Assembly (NCBI GenBank): GCA_027021685.1
Contig: JALUTW010000399.1
Coordinates: forward strand, 1-6,989
DNA: 6,989 bases
Source of the DNA: Chromatiales bacterium
Lineage (GTDB): Bacteria > Pseudomonadota > Gammaproteobacteria > CAMYNG01
Direction of reading: 5' to 3'
Below, one piece after another: positions 1 to 5,708 of this stretch (its first letter is position 1; the number at the start of each line of letters is the position of its first letter). The translations under genes and the position numbers were made by a program. The notes beneath the pieces were generated by a model. It was not told the DNA's origin and did no database searches. It saw nothing but the letters and a program-made list of their open reading frames with translations.

Positions 1-115
1 CGGGAAAGAACACCATGGCGGGCTGGCGCAGGTACAGGACCCCGTTGAACACGGCCAGGCCAGCCACGACCAGGAGCGTGCCTTCGAGCATCCTCCGCAT
101 CGATACCCCGTGCAT
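1..115 (-). CDS. N-terminus of a membrane-anchored protein, probably an alpha/beta hydrolase (partial, runs off left edge)
   Basis: Only the first 38 codons are inside the window. The frame reads MHGVSMRRMLEG, then a hydrophobic stretch of about 16 residues (LLVVAGLAVFNGVLYL), then RQPAMVFFP. A short N-terminal anchor followed by an aromatic '(Y/F)FP' segment is typical of the start of proteobacterial BEM46/ABHD13-like alpha/beta hydrolases, but no catalytic motif is in view, so the family call is inference. I chose the ATG at 113-115 because GGAG lies 8 bases upstream; an in-frame ATG at 98-100 would remove five residues, and one at 140-142 would add nine. It lies 79 bases downstream of the HD-domain gene on the same strand and could be the last gene of the inositol operon or have its own promoter. 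That it is a protein-coding start is more certain than what it encodes. Confidence 0.5.
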   Translation of the reverse strand, partial: MHGVSMRRMLEGTLLVVAGLAVFNGVLYLRQPAMVFFP

Positions 116-194
116 GCTTGCCACTCCGGCAGCATGCGCCATGGCCACCCCGTGAGGCAAGCCGGCCCGCGGCCCCCGCGCCGGTCCGGCGCCT

Positions 195-836
195 TCAGCG
201 CCTGCCGCCGGCGGGGGAAGGCGCGTGCGAAGGCCCGGCCAGGCGCAGCGCCTCCTGCACCAGATCCACCAGCCGGGAATCGATGAACCGGCCGTCCTCC
301 AGCATTCGGCGCGCGCGGGGCGACAGGCGCCGGATGCCCCAGACGCAACGGCGCAGGGTCTCCTCCCGGCCTTCCCGCCGGTAATACAGGGGCAGGTTGA
401 CCTCGAAATAGGACAGGCTGTCGGCGTCCTTGAGGAGATCGGCCCTGGGATCGCCGCCCACCTCATGCGCGCGCACCAGGCGGCAGGCCTCGTCGCGCAC
501 GGCGGCGGGCACACCGCACCTCGCCAGCAGTCCGCCGAGGATGGCGGCGCCATGCTCGGCGTGGGCCGCCTTGAAGGCGTCGTAGTCGTCGAAGTCCTCC
601 CGCCGCACCTTGTCCGGCGCGGCGCGGTCGATGTCGTGGCCCAGCGCCGCCAGGCGCAGGGCCGCGTCGGCGCCGGGCCGCAGGCGCAGCAGCCACTCCA
701 CGGTGTTGTCGGCGTGGGCCGGGTCCTCCGGCACCGCGGAACCGGCGATGAAGGCCCGGATCCGCGCCTCGGCACAGGCCAGCCATGCGGGCCGCGTCCG
801 CCCTTCCCGTGCCGGCCGTCCGTGCGCCACGCTCAT
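195..836 (-). CDS. HD-domain protein, putative metal-dependent phosphohydrolase
   Basis: This gene encodes 213 residues. The HD-superfamily pattern is visible in order: H41 (in HADNTVEWL), the H67-D68 doublet (LGHDID), H92/H95 (HAEHGAAIL), H124 (RAHEVGG) and D137/D139 in LLKDADSLSYFE. These are the usual metal-binding residues of HD phosphohydrolases, so an active phosphatase or phosphodiesterase is likely; the substrate cannot be read from the sequence. There is no signal peptide or membrane segment, so it should be cytoplasmic. The ATG overlaps the stop of the upstream fused cytidylyltransferase gene as ATGA (833-836) and lacks a good ribosome binding site, which points to translational coupling. 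That coupling suggests a role in the same inositol-phosphate pathway, for example dephosphorylating the phosphorylated inositol diester. The last dozen residues (GPSHAPSPAGGRR) are low-complexity and probably disordered. HD family: confident. Role: inference. Confidence 0.85.
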   Translation of the reverse strand: MSVAHGRPAREGRTRPAWLACAEARIRAFIAGSAVPEDPAHADNTVEWLLRLRPGADAALRLAALGHDIDRAAPDKVRREDFDDYDAFKAAHAEHGAAILGGLLARCGVPAAVRDEACRLVRAHEVGGDPRADLLKDADSLSYFEVNLPLYYRREGREETLRRCVWGIRRLSPRARRMLEDGRFIDSRLVDLVQEALRLAGPSHAPSPAGGRR

Positions 837-2212
837 GACCGGTGCCGCACCGGGCCCGCGACGGCGGCCGGCCGGCCTTTCGCCGCCTGCCTTCCGCCAC
901 TGTCCCCGCGGCAGACGATGAGCCGGCGCACGGTTTCCAGGTTCATGATCCCGGCGATGAGCATCAGCACCGGCAGCACCTGGTCCAGCAGGGCGCCGAG
1001 AAAGATCAGGAATACCCGCACGTCCCGGCCCATGCGGAACCGCGCACCGCCGCGCTCGCGCATGAGGCCGTCGTACTTGTCGGCGGTGTAGCTCACCATG
1101 AAGGATCCGGTGACGGCGAGGAATCCCGCGGCCAGCGCCCACGCCCCGCCGCCCTGCTGCCAGGCATGGCCGGTGAGCCCCGCCAGCAGGAAGGCGTCGG
1201 CGTAGCGGTCCAGCACCGCGTCGAACCAGCCGCCGTAGTCGCTGCCCTGGAACCTGAGGCGGGCGATCTCGCCGTCGCAGCCGTCGATGACCGAGGCGGC
1301 CTGGGCCAGGATGCCGCCCAGGGCCAGGGTCCACCACCACGGCACCAGGAACAGGGCGGCGGCGGCCACCGACAGCAGAAAGGAAAACAGGGAGATCTGG
1401 TTGGGCGTGACGGGGGTGTCGGCCAGCCGCCGCGTGAGGCGGATGGAGAGGGGGCGATTGAGCCAGCGTGATACCGGGCCGTCGCCGGTCTTGCCCCGCA
1501 GCCGCCGCAGCAGCGCCTCCTCCGCGCGGTGCAGGGCCGCCTCATCGTCCACGTCGCACCAGAACCGCCCGCTCACGTCCACTGCCCGGGCCCGGCCCTG
1601 CGCCGCCAGCCACTGCACCGCGGCGGAAAGCGAGGTGTCGCCCTGCCCGCCCGCCGCGCGCAGGGCGTCGAACAGCGCCGGCGTGCAGTGGAAGATCCCG
1701 GTGTCGTAGCCGTCGAAGGGCTCCAGGCCCTTGCCGATGGCGGTGATGCGGTCGCCGTCACGGCGCACCCGGGTCACGTCGCCGGCATCCACCAGCGGGT
1801 TGCCGCGGTCGCCGTCCACGGCCAGGCACAGGCCGTCCTCCGGCAGCGGTGCCTGCAACAGGTCGCGCGCCAGCTCCGGCTCGAACAGGTGATCCGCCAT
1901 CAACAAGAGGAAGGGCTCCTCGAGGAGCCCTTCCGCGGCGAGAATGGAACGGCCGTTCTCGGTCTGCGCCCAGTCGGGGTTGCGCACCGTGTCGATGGGC
2001 ACACCCAGGCGCGCGGCGAGTCCGCCGAGGAAGGCCTCGACCTGCTCCGCCGCGTGCCCGGTGACCACCACGAAGCGGTCGGCGCCCGCCGCCATGGCGG
2101 TGCGCACCGCGCGCTCGACGAGCGGCACCCCGAGCAGGGGCAGCAGGGGCTTGCTCTCAGCCCGTGACCGCAGCCGGCTGCCTTGCCCTGCGGCCAGTAT
2201 CAGGCACTTCAT
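833..2212 (-). CDS. Bifunctional CTP:inositol-1-phosphate cytidylyltransferase / CDP-inositol:inositol-1-phosphate transferase (IPCT-DIPPS-like fusion)
   Basis: The product has 459 residues in two domains. Residues 1-235 form a sugar-nucleotidyltransferase fold: LAAGQGSRL at 6-14, K21, an ENGRS stretch at 85-89, MADHLFE with metal-type D107, and WCDVD with D220/D222. Residues 250-430 form a membrane CDP-alcohol phosphotransferase domain carrying the full D-x2-DG-x2-AR-x8-G-x3-D-x3-D signature (D310, D313, G314, A317, R318, G327, D331, D335) and several hydrophobic helices (about 272-309, 338-375, 398-424). The same fusion is known as the enzyme that makes CDP-inositol from CTP and inositol-1-phosphate and joins it to a second inositol-1-phosphate, giving di-myo-inositol-phosphate phosphate. 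The inositol-phosphate synthase directly upstream supports this substrate. The acceptor is less certain: an alcohol such as glycerol or a lipid is possible. GAGG lies 9 bases before the ATG, inside the upstream gene. The tail from about 432 is Arg/Ala-rich and not obviously part of either domain. Confidence 0.85.
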   Translation of the reverse strand: MKCLILAAGQGSRLRSRAESKPLLPLLGVPLVERAVRTAMAAGADRFVVVTGHAAEQVEAFLGGLAARLGVPIDTVRNPDWAQTENGRSILAAEGLLEEPFLLLMADHLFEPELARDLLQAPLPEDGLCLAVDGDRGNPLVDAGDVTRVRRDGDRITAIGKGLEPFDGYDTGIFHCTPALFDALRAAGGQGDTSLSAAVQWLAAQGRARAVDVSGRFWCDVDDEAALHRAEEALLRRLRGKTGDGPVSRWLNRPLSIRLTRRLADTPVTPNQISLFSFLLSVAAAALFLVPWWWTLALGGILAQAASVIDGCDGEIARLRFQGSDYGGWFDAVLDRYADAFLLAGLTGHAWQQGGGAWALAAGFLAVTGSFMVSYTADKYDGLMRERGGARFRMGRDVRVFLIFLGALLDQVLPVLMLIAGIMNLETVRRLIVCRGDSGGRQAAKGRPAAVAGPVRHRS

Positions 2213-3317
2213 GCAGCTTCGCCTCGTTGCCGTGGATGAAGGCCTCCATCATGCGCCAGGCCTCGTCGTCCGTGTACTGGCGGGGCGGATGCTTGCAGAA
2301 GTAGCTGGACGGTGCGTGGATCACCCCGGCCAGGCCGCGTTCCAGGGCCAGCTTGGCGCAGCGGATGGAGTCGATGGCCACGCCGGCCGAGTTGGGCGAG
2401 TCCTCCACCGACAACCGCAGCTCCAGGTTCATGGGCACGTCGCCGAACAGCTTGCCCTCCATGCGGATGAAGCAGAGCTTGTTGTCGTTCTGCCAGGGCA
2501 CGTAGTCGCTGGGACCCACGTGGATGTTCTCGTCGGCCAGGCGCTCGGCCGCCACCGACTGCACCGCCTCGGTCTTGGACTCCTTCTTGGAGGCGAGACG
2601 GGCCCGGTTGAGCATGTTGAGGAAATCGGTGTTGCCACCGGTGTTGAGCTGGTAGGTGCGTTCCAGCTTCACCCCGCGCTTGGCGAACAGATCGGTCAGG
2701 GCCCGGTGGGTGATGGTGGCACCGAGCTGGGCCTTGATGTCGTCGCCGATGACGGGAATGCCGGCCTCCTCGAAGCGCCGCGCCCATTCCGGGTCGGACG
2801 CGATGAACACCGGGATGTTGTTGACGAAGGCCACCCCCGCTTCCAGCGCGCACTCGGCATAGAACCGCGTGGCCTCCTCGGAGCCCACCGGCAGGTAGTT
2901 CATGAGAATCTCGGCACCCGATTCCCTGAGCACCCGCACCACGTCCTCCTTGCTGGGCTCGGGTGCATCGGCGGGGACGAAGGTGCGGTCCTCGGGATAG
3001 TCGCGCATGTGCTCGGAGAAACCGTCCAGGATGCGGCCCATGCGCACGGTGACCCCGGTGTCCGGAATGTCGGGACAGAACACGGTGGTGCAGTTGGGCC
3101 TGGCGAAGATGGCCCGGGCCACGTCCTGGCCCACCTTGCGCTTGTCGATGTCCCAGGCGGCGACGATCTCGATGTCGGAGGGGCCGTAGCCGCCGATGAC
3201 GGGGTGCATCAGCCCGATGGCCTCGGCGGGGTCCTTGTCGCGGTAGTAGTGGATGCCCTGGATGAGGGAGCTGGCACAGTTGCCCATGCCCACGATAGCC
3301 GTCTTGATCTTGCTCAT
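2157..3317 (-). CDS. ino1: myo-inositol-1-phosphate synthase (inositol-3-phosphate synthase, actinobacterial/archaeal type)
   Basis: The 386-residue product converts D-glucose-6-phosphate to 1L-myo-inositol-1-phosphate using NAD+. Recognisable landmarks, all close to my memory of Mycobacterium tuberculosis Ino1, are the NAD-binding GMGNCASS (10-17), NYLPVGSEEA (140-149), GDDIKAQLGATITHR (191-205), LNTGGNTDFLNML (224-236), SKKESKTEAV (243-252), HVGPSD (266-271) and DSPNSAGVAID (306-316). The family's usual end corresponds to AFIHG near residue 363; the last 23 residues are an extension, most of it encoded in the 56-bp overlap with the next gene. I chose the ATG at 3315-3317. A TTG two codons upstream (3323) has a better-spaced GAGG (7 bases, against 13 for the ATG), so the start could be 3323. 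It is the first gene of the leftward operon and supplies the substrate for the fused enzyme. It carries no signal peptide or membrane segment. Confidence 0.96.
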   Translation of the reverse strand: MSKIKTAIVGMGNCASSLIQGIHYYRDKDPAEAIGLMHPVIGGYGPSDIEIVAAWDIDKRKVGQDVARAIFARPNCTTVFCPDIPDTGVTVRMGRILDGFSEHMRDYPEDRTFVPADAPEPSKEDVVRVLRESGAEILMNYLPVGSEEATRFYAECALEAGVAFVNNIPVFIASDPEWARRFEEAGIPVIGDDIKAQLGATITHRALTDLFAKRGVKLERTYQLNTGGNTDFLNMLNRARLASKKESKTEAVQSVAAERLADENIHVGPSDYVPWQNDNKLCFIRMEGKLFGDVPMNLELRLSVEDSPNSAGVAIDSIRCAKLALERGLAGVIHAPSSYFCKHPPRQYTDDEAWRMMEAFIHGNEAKLHEVPDTGRRARQPAAVTG

Positions 3318-3346
3318 CTTCAATCGAAAACCTCGCTCGGTTGCCG

Positions 3347-3359
3347 GGGGAAATTCCCC
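3347..3359. promoter_or_regulatory. 13-bp palindrome GGGGAAATTCCCC in the ino1 leader
   Basis: Two perfect 6-base arms (GGGGAA / TTCCCC) surround a single central base, 29 bases upstream of the ino1 ATG and downstream of the proposed promoter. It is compact enough to be a binding site for a dimeric regulator. A hairpin is less likely, because a 1-base loop would force the central pairs open. No known operator was matched, so function is inference. Confidence 0.35.
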
Positions 3360-3401
3360 ACAAATTGAAGTGAAACAAAAACAAGGATGACTAATTTATT
3401 G

Positions 3402-3431
3402 ATTTTACGGAGTCGTCTGTGACAGCCGCAA
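3402..3431 (-). promoter_or_regulatory. Candidate sigma-70 promoter for the inositol operon
   Basis: Read on the minus strand there is TTGCGG (3431-3426), an 18-base spacer, then TAAAAT (3407-3402), which match the -35 and -10 consensus at 4 and 5 of 6 positions. Transcription would start near 3395, leaving a leader of about 75 bases that holds the 3347-3359 palindrome. The region from about 3351 to 3410 is strikingly AT-rich compared with the rest of the window, as expected for a promoter. Confidence 0.45.
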
Positions 3432-3539
3432 GCCCGGTGGCAACAGACGGTGAAACATCATGGTGTCCCGGCTCCGGATTTCAAGGCGGCCGGGGAACCG
3501 GTGAAACCCGGGAACGCTGCACCGTCCCGCCGCCACGGG

Positions 3540-3545
3540 CATAAT
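3540..3545 (+). promoter_or_regulatory. Candidate -10 box for yjbQ
   Basis: CATAAT matches the sigma-70 -10 consensus at 5 of 6 positions and lies 31 bases before the chosen start codon. No good -35 box is seen at 16-18 bases upstream, so an activator or an extended element would be needed. An ATG at 3544 lies inside this box, which argues against its use as the start codon. Confidence 0.3.
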
Positions 3546-3576
3546 GGCCGCGTTCCGGCTGGTCACGGAGGAAGGT

Positions 3577-4017
3577 ATGGGGGCGTTCTATCACCGGCTC
3601 GAGATCGAGACCGGCACCGGTTTTTCCATCCACGACATCACCGGCGAGGTGCGCGCGCTGATCGGCGAATCCGGCATCGCGGAAGGCATGGTGGTGGTGA
3701 GCTCGCTGCACACCACCTGTGCGGTGTCGGTCAACGAGAACGAGGCCCGCCTGCTCGACGACATCCCCGACTGCTTCCTGCGCCTGGTACCGCCGGACGC
3801 GGCCTACCGCCACAACGACATCCACCTGCGCGACTGCCCGCCGGACGAGCCGGAGAACGCCCACGCCCATCTCATCGCCATGATGCTGGGCAACGCGCAG
3901 ACCCTGCCCGTGCACGAGGGCCGCCCCGACCTGGGCCGCTGGCAGTCCATCCTGCTGGTGGAGCTGGACGGCCCCCGCCGGCGCCAGGTGGCGGTACAGG
4001 TCTGGGGCGAGCCGTAG
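3577..4017 (+). CDS. yjbQ: UPF0047 / YjbQ family protein (secondary thiamine-phosphate synthase-like)
   Basis: The gene encodes 146 residues, close to the usual 130-140 of the family. Conserved segments are LHTTCAVSVNENE (44-56, with H45, N53 and E54), AYRHNDI (76-82), NAHAHLIAMMLG (94-105, with H96 and H98) and PVHEGRPDLGRWQSILLVE (111-129). The histidines are the ones thought to form the active or metal/phosphate site. Family members have weak thiamine-phosphate synthase activity, reported from complementation work on E. coli YjbQ; the physiological role is still unclear. I start it at 3577 because GGAGG (3567-3571) sits 5 bases upstream and E. coli YjbQ also begins a few residues before the matching strand. 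The upstream in-frame ATG at 3544 has no ribosome binding site and overlaps the putative -10 box. It is divergent from ino1 and convergent with the LysR gene, so it is probably monocistronic. No signal peptide or membrane segment. Confidence 0.93.
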   Translation: MGAFYHRLEIETGTGFSIHDITGEVRALIGESGIAEGMVVVSSLHTTCAVSVNENEARLLDDIPDCFLRLVPPDAAYRHNDIHLRDCPPDEPENAHAHLIAMMLGNAQTLPVHEGRPDLGRWQSILLVELDGPRRRQVAVQVWGEP

Positions 4018-4019
4018 CA

Positions 4020-4062
4020 GCGGGTGCCGTCGCCGCGATCCTCGAAGCGGCCCGGTGCCCGC
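4020..4062. terminator. Two-tier hairpin between the convergent yjbQ and LysR genes, possible bidirectional terminator
   Basis: The arms 4020-4029 and 4053-4062 can pair over 10 positions, two of them G-U when read on the plus strand. Inside the loop a second stem, 4032-4036 with 4047-4051, pairs over 5 G/C pairs. The structure fills almost the whole 48-base gap between the two stop codons. There is no T-run on either side, so intrinsic termination is not certain. Confidence 0.4.
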
Positions 4063-4065
4063 GGT

Positions 4066-4980
4066 TCAGGTGCGAAACCAGTCCCCCGAAACCGCGGCGG
4101 CGGCCAGTTGCCCGCGAAACCAGCCGATGGCCTGCCCGCGGTTGTGGCTGGACCAGGCGTAGTGGAGGGTATGCCGCCCGCCGCCGGTGTCCTCCACGGA
4201 TTTCTCCACCAGCCTGCCCTGCTCCAGGTCCTGCCGGACGAGGTGGCGCGGCAGGTAGCCGACGCCGAGTCCCTGGCACTGGGCCAGTCGCTTGACCTCC
4301 AGATCGGGCACGGTGAACACCCGCTGCCCCGGCAGCACGCCCACGGTGCGCGGCGGCAGGCCGCGCGAGGTGTCGGCAGCGACCACCACCCGGTGGCGCC
4401 GTATGTCGGCGCTGGAGAGCGGCTCCGGGGCCGAGGCCAGCGGATGGTCCGGGGCAACGGCGAACACGAACTCCACCTGCCCCAGCGGTTCCGCGGTGTA
4501 ACCGCCGCCCGGCGGCCCTTCGCCCGGCGCCCCGATGACCAGGTCCGCCCGGCCGGAGACCAGTGCATCCCAGGTGCCGCCCAGGACCTCCACCGACAGC
4601 CGGAGCCGGGTCTCCGGGGCCACCTGGTAGAAGGCCGCGCACAGCTCCAGCACCCGCGGCCAGGGCACGAGATCCCCCACCGCGATGCGCAGCTCCGCCT
4701 CCCATCCGGTGGCGATGCGCCGCACGTGCCGGGTCACGCCTTCGGCCAGGTGCAGCAGCTCCCGGCCCTCGTGCAGCAGCGCTTCCCCGGCCGGGGTCAG
4801 CCGGGCCCGGTGCCCGCGGCGGTCGAACAGGGTCACGCCCAGGCTCTGCTCCAGCCTCTGGATGGCGTAGGTCACCGAGGACGGTGCCCGGTGCAGCTCC
4901 TCGGCGGCACCCGCGAAGCTGCCGCGGCGCGCGATGGCGTCCAGCACCAGGAGCGAGTCGAGACTGATCTCCGGTCTCAT
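4066..4980 (-). CDS. LysR-family transcriptional regulator
   Basis: The 304-residue length is typical of the family. Residues 6-65 form the winged helix-turn-helix: SLDSLLVLDAIARRGSF, AAEELHRAPSSVTYAIQRLEQ, and LGVTLFDRRGHRARLTPAG. The rest (about 90-295) is the periplasmic-binding-protein-like effector domain, with ELRIAVGDL near 95-103 and RADLVIGAPGEGP in the middle. The effector cannot be inferred. I chose the ATG at 4978-4980 because it gives the standard N-terminus; no Shine-Dalgarno sequence precedes it, and the bases directly upstream are a TTCGAA palindrome (4981-4997), so binding there would also cover the translation start. It is divergent from the cytochrome b561-yceI-CDGSH genes across a 128-bp gap, the classical arrangement for a LysR regulator and its target. 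The autoregulation and target assignment are inference. Confidence 0.93.
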   Translation of the reverse strand: MRPEISLDSLLVLDAIARRGSFAGAAEELHRAPSSVTYAIQRLEQSLGVTLFDRRGHRARLTPAGEALLHEGRELLHLAEGVTRHVRRIATGWEAELRIAVGDLVPWPRVLELCAAFYQVAPETRLRLSVEVLGGTWDALVSGRADLVIGAPGEGPPGGGYTAEPLGQVEFVFAVAPDHPLASAPEPLSSADIRRHRVVVAADTSRGLPPRTVGVLPGQRVFTVPDLEVKRLAQCQGLGVGYLPRHLVRQDLEQGRLVEKSVEDTGGGRHTLHYAWSSHNRGQAIGWFRGQLAAAAVSGDWFRT

Positions 4981-5065
4981 ATTCGAATTTTTCGAATGAT
5001 TTGCTCCAATATTTCCGCTGGAAACGGGAATATGGCAGGCATAGTATCCATTCAATCATTCGAAA
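4981..5065. promoter_or_regulatory. Divergent control region with repeated TTCGAA operator-like sites
   Basis: ATTCGAA-TTT-TTCGAAT (4981-4997) is a perfect palindrome directly against the LysR start codon. Its right half extends to TTTCGAATGATT (4990-5001), which is repeated in perfect inverted form as AATCATTCGAAA at 5054-5065: two 12-base arms 52 bases apart. Between them lies an imperfect inverted repeat, ATATTTCCG (5009-5017) and CGGGAATAT (5025-5033). A further near-copy, CTCGAA, lies around 5077-5082. This density of symmetric sites in a 128-bp divergent gap is what a LysR-type regulator's binding region looks like; which element the regulator binds is not known. Confidence 0.6.
5019..5047 (+). 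promoter_or_regulatory. Weak candidate sigma-70 promoter for the cytochrome b561 operon
   Basis: TGGAAA (5019-5024), a 17-base spacer and TAGTAT (5042-5047) each match the consensus at 4 of 6 positions. Transcription would begin near 5054, exactly where the second 12-base repeat arm starts. A weak promoter flanked by regulator-like sites fits activation or repression by the divergent LysR protein. Confidence 0.3.
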
Positions 5066-5108
5066 TTTCCAACCACTCGAACCAAAACACCAGGCGCAGA
5101 CTCCGAAA

Positions 5109-5708
5109 ATGACCGTTCCACCGCTGGCAAACAGCGCCCGGGGCTACGGGCTGGTGGCCATCCTCCTGCACTGGGTGATGGCGGTGTTCCTGCTGGTGCT
5201 GTTTGCACTGGGCCTGTACATGGTGGACCTGGACTACACCCATCCCTGGTACCGCACCGCACCCCACATCCACCGCAGCCTGGGCGTGCTCGCGTTTCTG
5301 TTGCTGGCGGTGCGCTGGGGCTGGCGCCTGGCAAACCCGCTGCCGGTCCCGGCCGGGCGGCCGTGGGAACGGCGGGCGGCCCTGTGGGTCCACCGCCTGT
5401 TCTACCTGCTGGTGGCCGCGGTGGCCGTCAGCGGCTGGCTCATCAGCACCGCGGACGGGCGCCCCGTCTCCGTGTTCGGGTGGTTCGAGGTGCCGGCGGT
5501 CTTTTATGGACACGAGAACCAGGAAGACACTGCCGGCTGGATCCACCGGTGGCTGGCCTGGGGGCTCATGGCCCTGGCCGGCCTCCACGCCGCCGCGGCC
5601 CTCAAGCACCATCTGGTGGACCGCGACGCCACCCTGCGCCGCATGCTGGTGCCGGCCGGCGGCACACACCCGCCTTCTTCCACGACGAGAGAGGACGAAA
5701 TGCCATGA
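5109..5708 (+). CDS. yceJ: Cytochrome b561 (CybB/YceJ family), inner-membrane diheme b-type cytochrome
   Basis: This 199-residue protein has four hydrophobic segments at about 14-38, 57-76, 93-113 and 147-165. Histidines suited to bind two b hemes sit where E. coli CybB/YceJ has them: H21 (LLHW), H53/H55 (APHIHRSLG), H95 (WVHRLFYLL), H146 (WIHRWLA), H160 (GLHAAAALKHH) and H167/H168. Such proteins pass electrons between the quinone pool and other carriers in the inner membrane. The start is the ATG at 5109, giving the usual short cytoplasmic lead-in; the ribosome binding site is poor, and no other ATG exists in frame upstream. The stop overlaps the yceI start by four bases (5705-5708), and E. 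coli has the same gene order (yceJ-yceI), so the two probably act together. The tail from about 182 (PAGGTHPPSSTTREDEMP) is variable and probably exposed to the cytoplasm. Confidence 0.92.
   Translation: MTVPPLANSARGYGLVAILLHWVMAVFLLVLFALGLYMVDLDYTHPWYRTAPHIHRSLGVLAFLLLAVRWGWRLANPLPVPAGRPWERRAALWVHRLFYLLVAAVAVSGWLISTADGRPVSVFGWFEVPAVFYGHENQEDTAGWIHRWLAWGLMALAGLHAAAALKHHLVDRDATLRRMLVPAGGTHPPSSTTREDEMP

Noticed and set aside
168..202. Short GC hairpins around the HD gene stop codon (168-180 and 188-202)
   Set aside because: Stems of only 5 pairs with no T-run are expected by chance at this GC content; not enough to call a terminator.
195..1340. Extension of the HD gene upstream to 1340
   Set aside because: The first 168 residues are an Arg/Gly-rich out-of-frame reading of the phosphotransferase domain; the true start is the ATG at 836.
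225..1471. Plus-strand open frames opposite the HD-domain gene and the end of the fused enzyme gene
   Set aside because: Gly/Ala/Gln/Arg-rich translations with no domain, while the opposite strand carries clear HD and CDP-alcohol phosphotransferase signatures.
1944..3368. A long plus-strand open frame of 474 codons opposite ino1 and the cytidylyltransferase gene
   Set aside because: It is the antisense shadow of well-recognised genes, caused by high GC; its His/Val/Gly/Asp-rich composition matches no family I know.
3544..3576. Upstream ATG for yjbQ at 3544
   Set aside because: It has no ribosome binding site and overlaps a -10-like box, whereas the ATG at 3577 has GGAGG 5 bases upstream and gives the family's normal N-terminus.
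5001..5108. TTG-initiated 36-residue extension of cytochrome b561
   Set aside because: It would read through the operator repeats and is unlike the short N-terminus of the family.
4024..5112. A 362-codon plus-strand open frame opposite the LysR gene
   Set aside because: Antisense shadow; the LysR gene on the other strand has full family motifs, and this frame has none.
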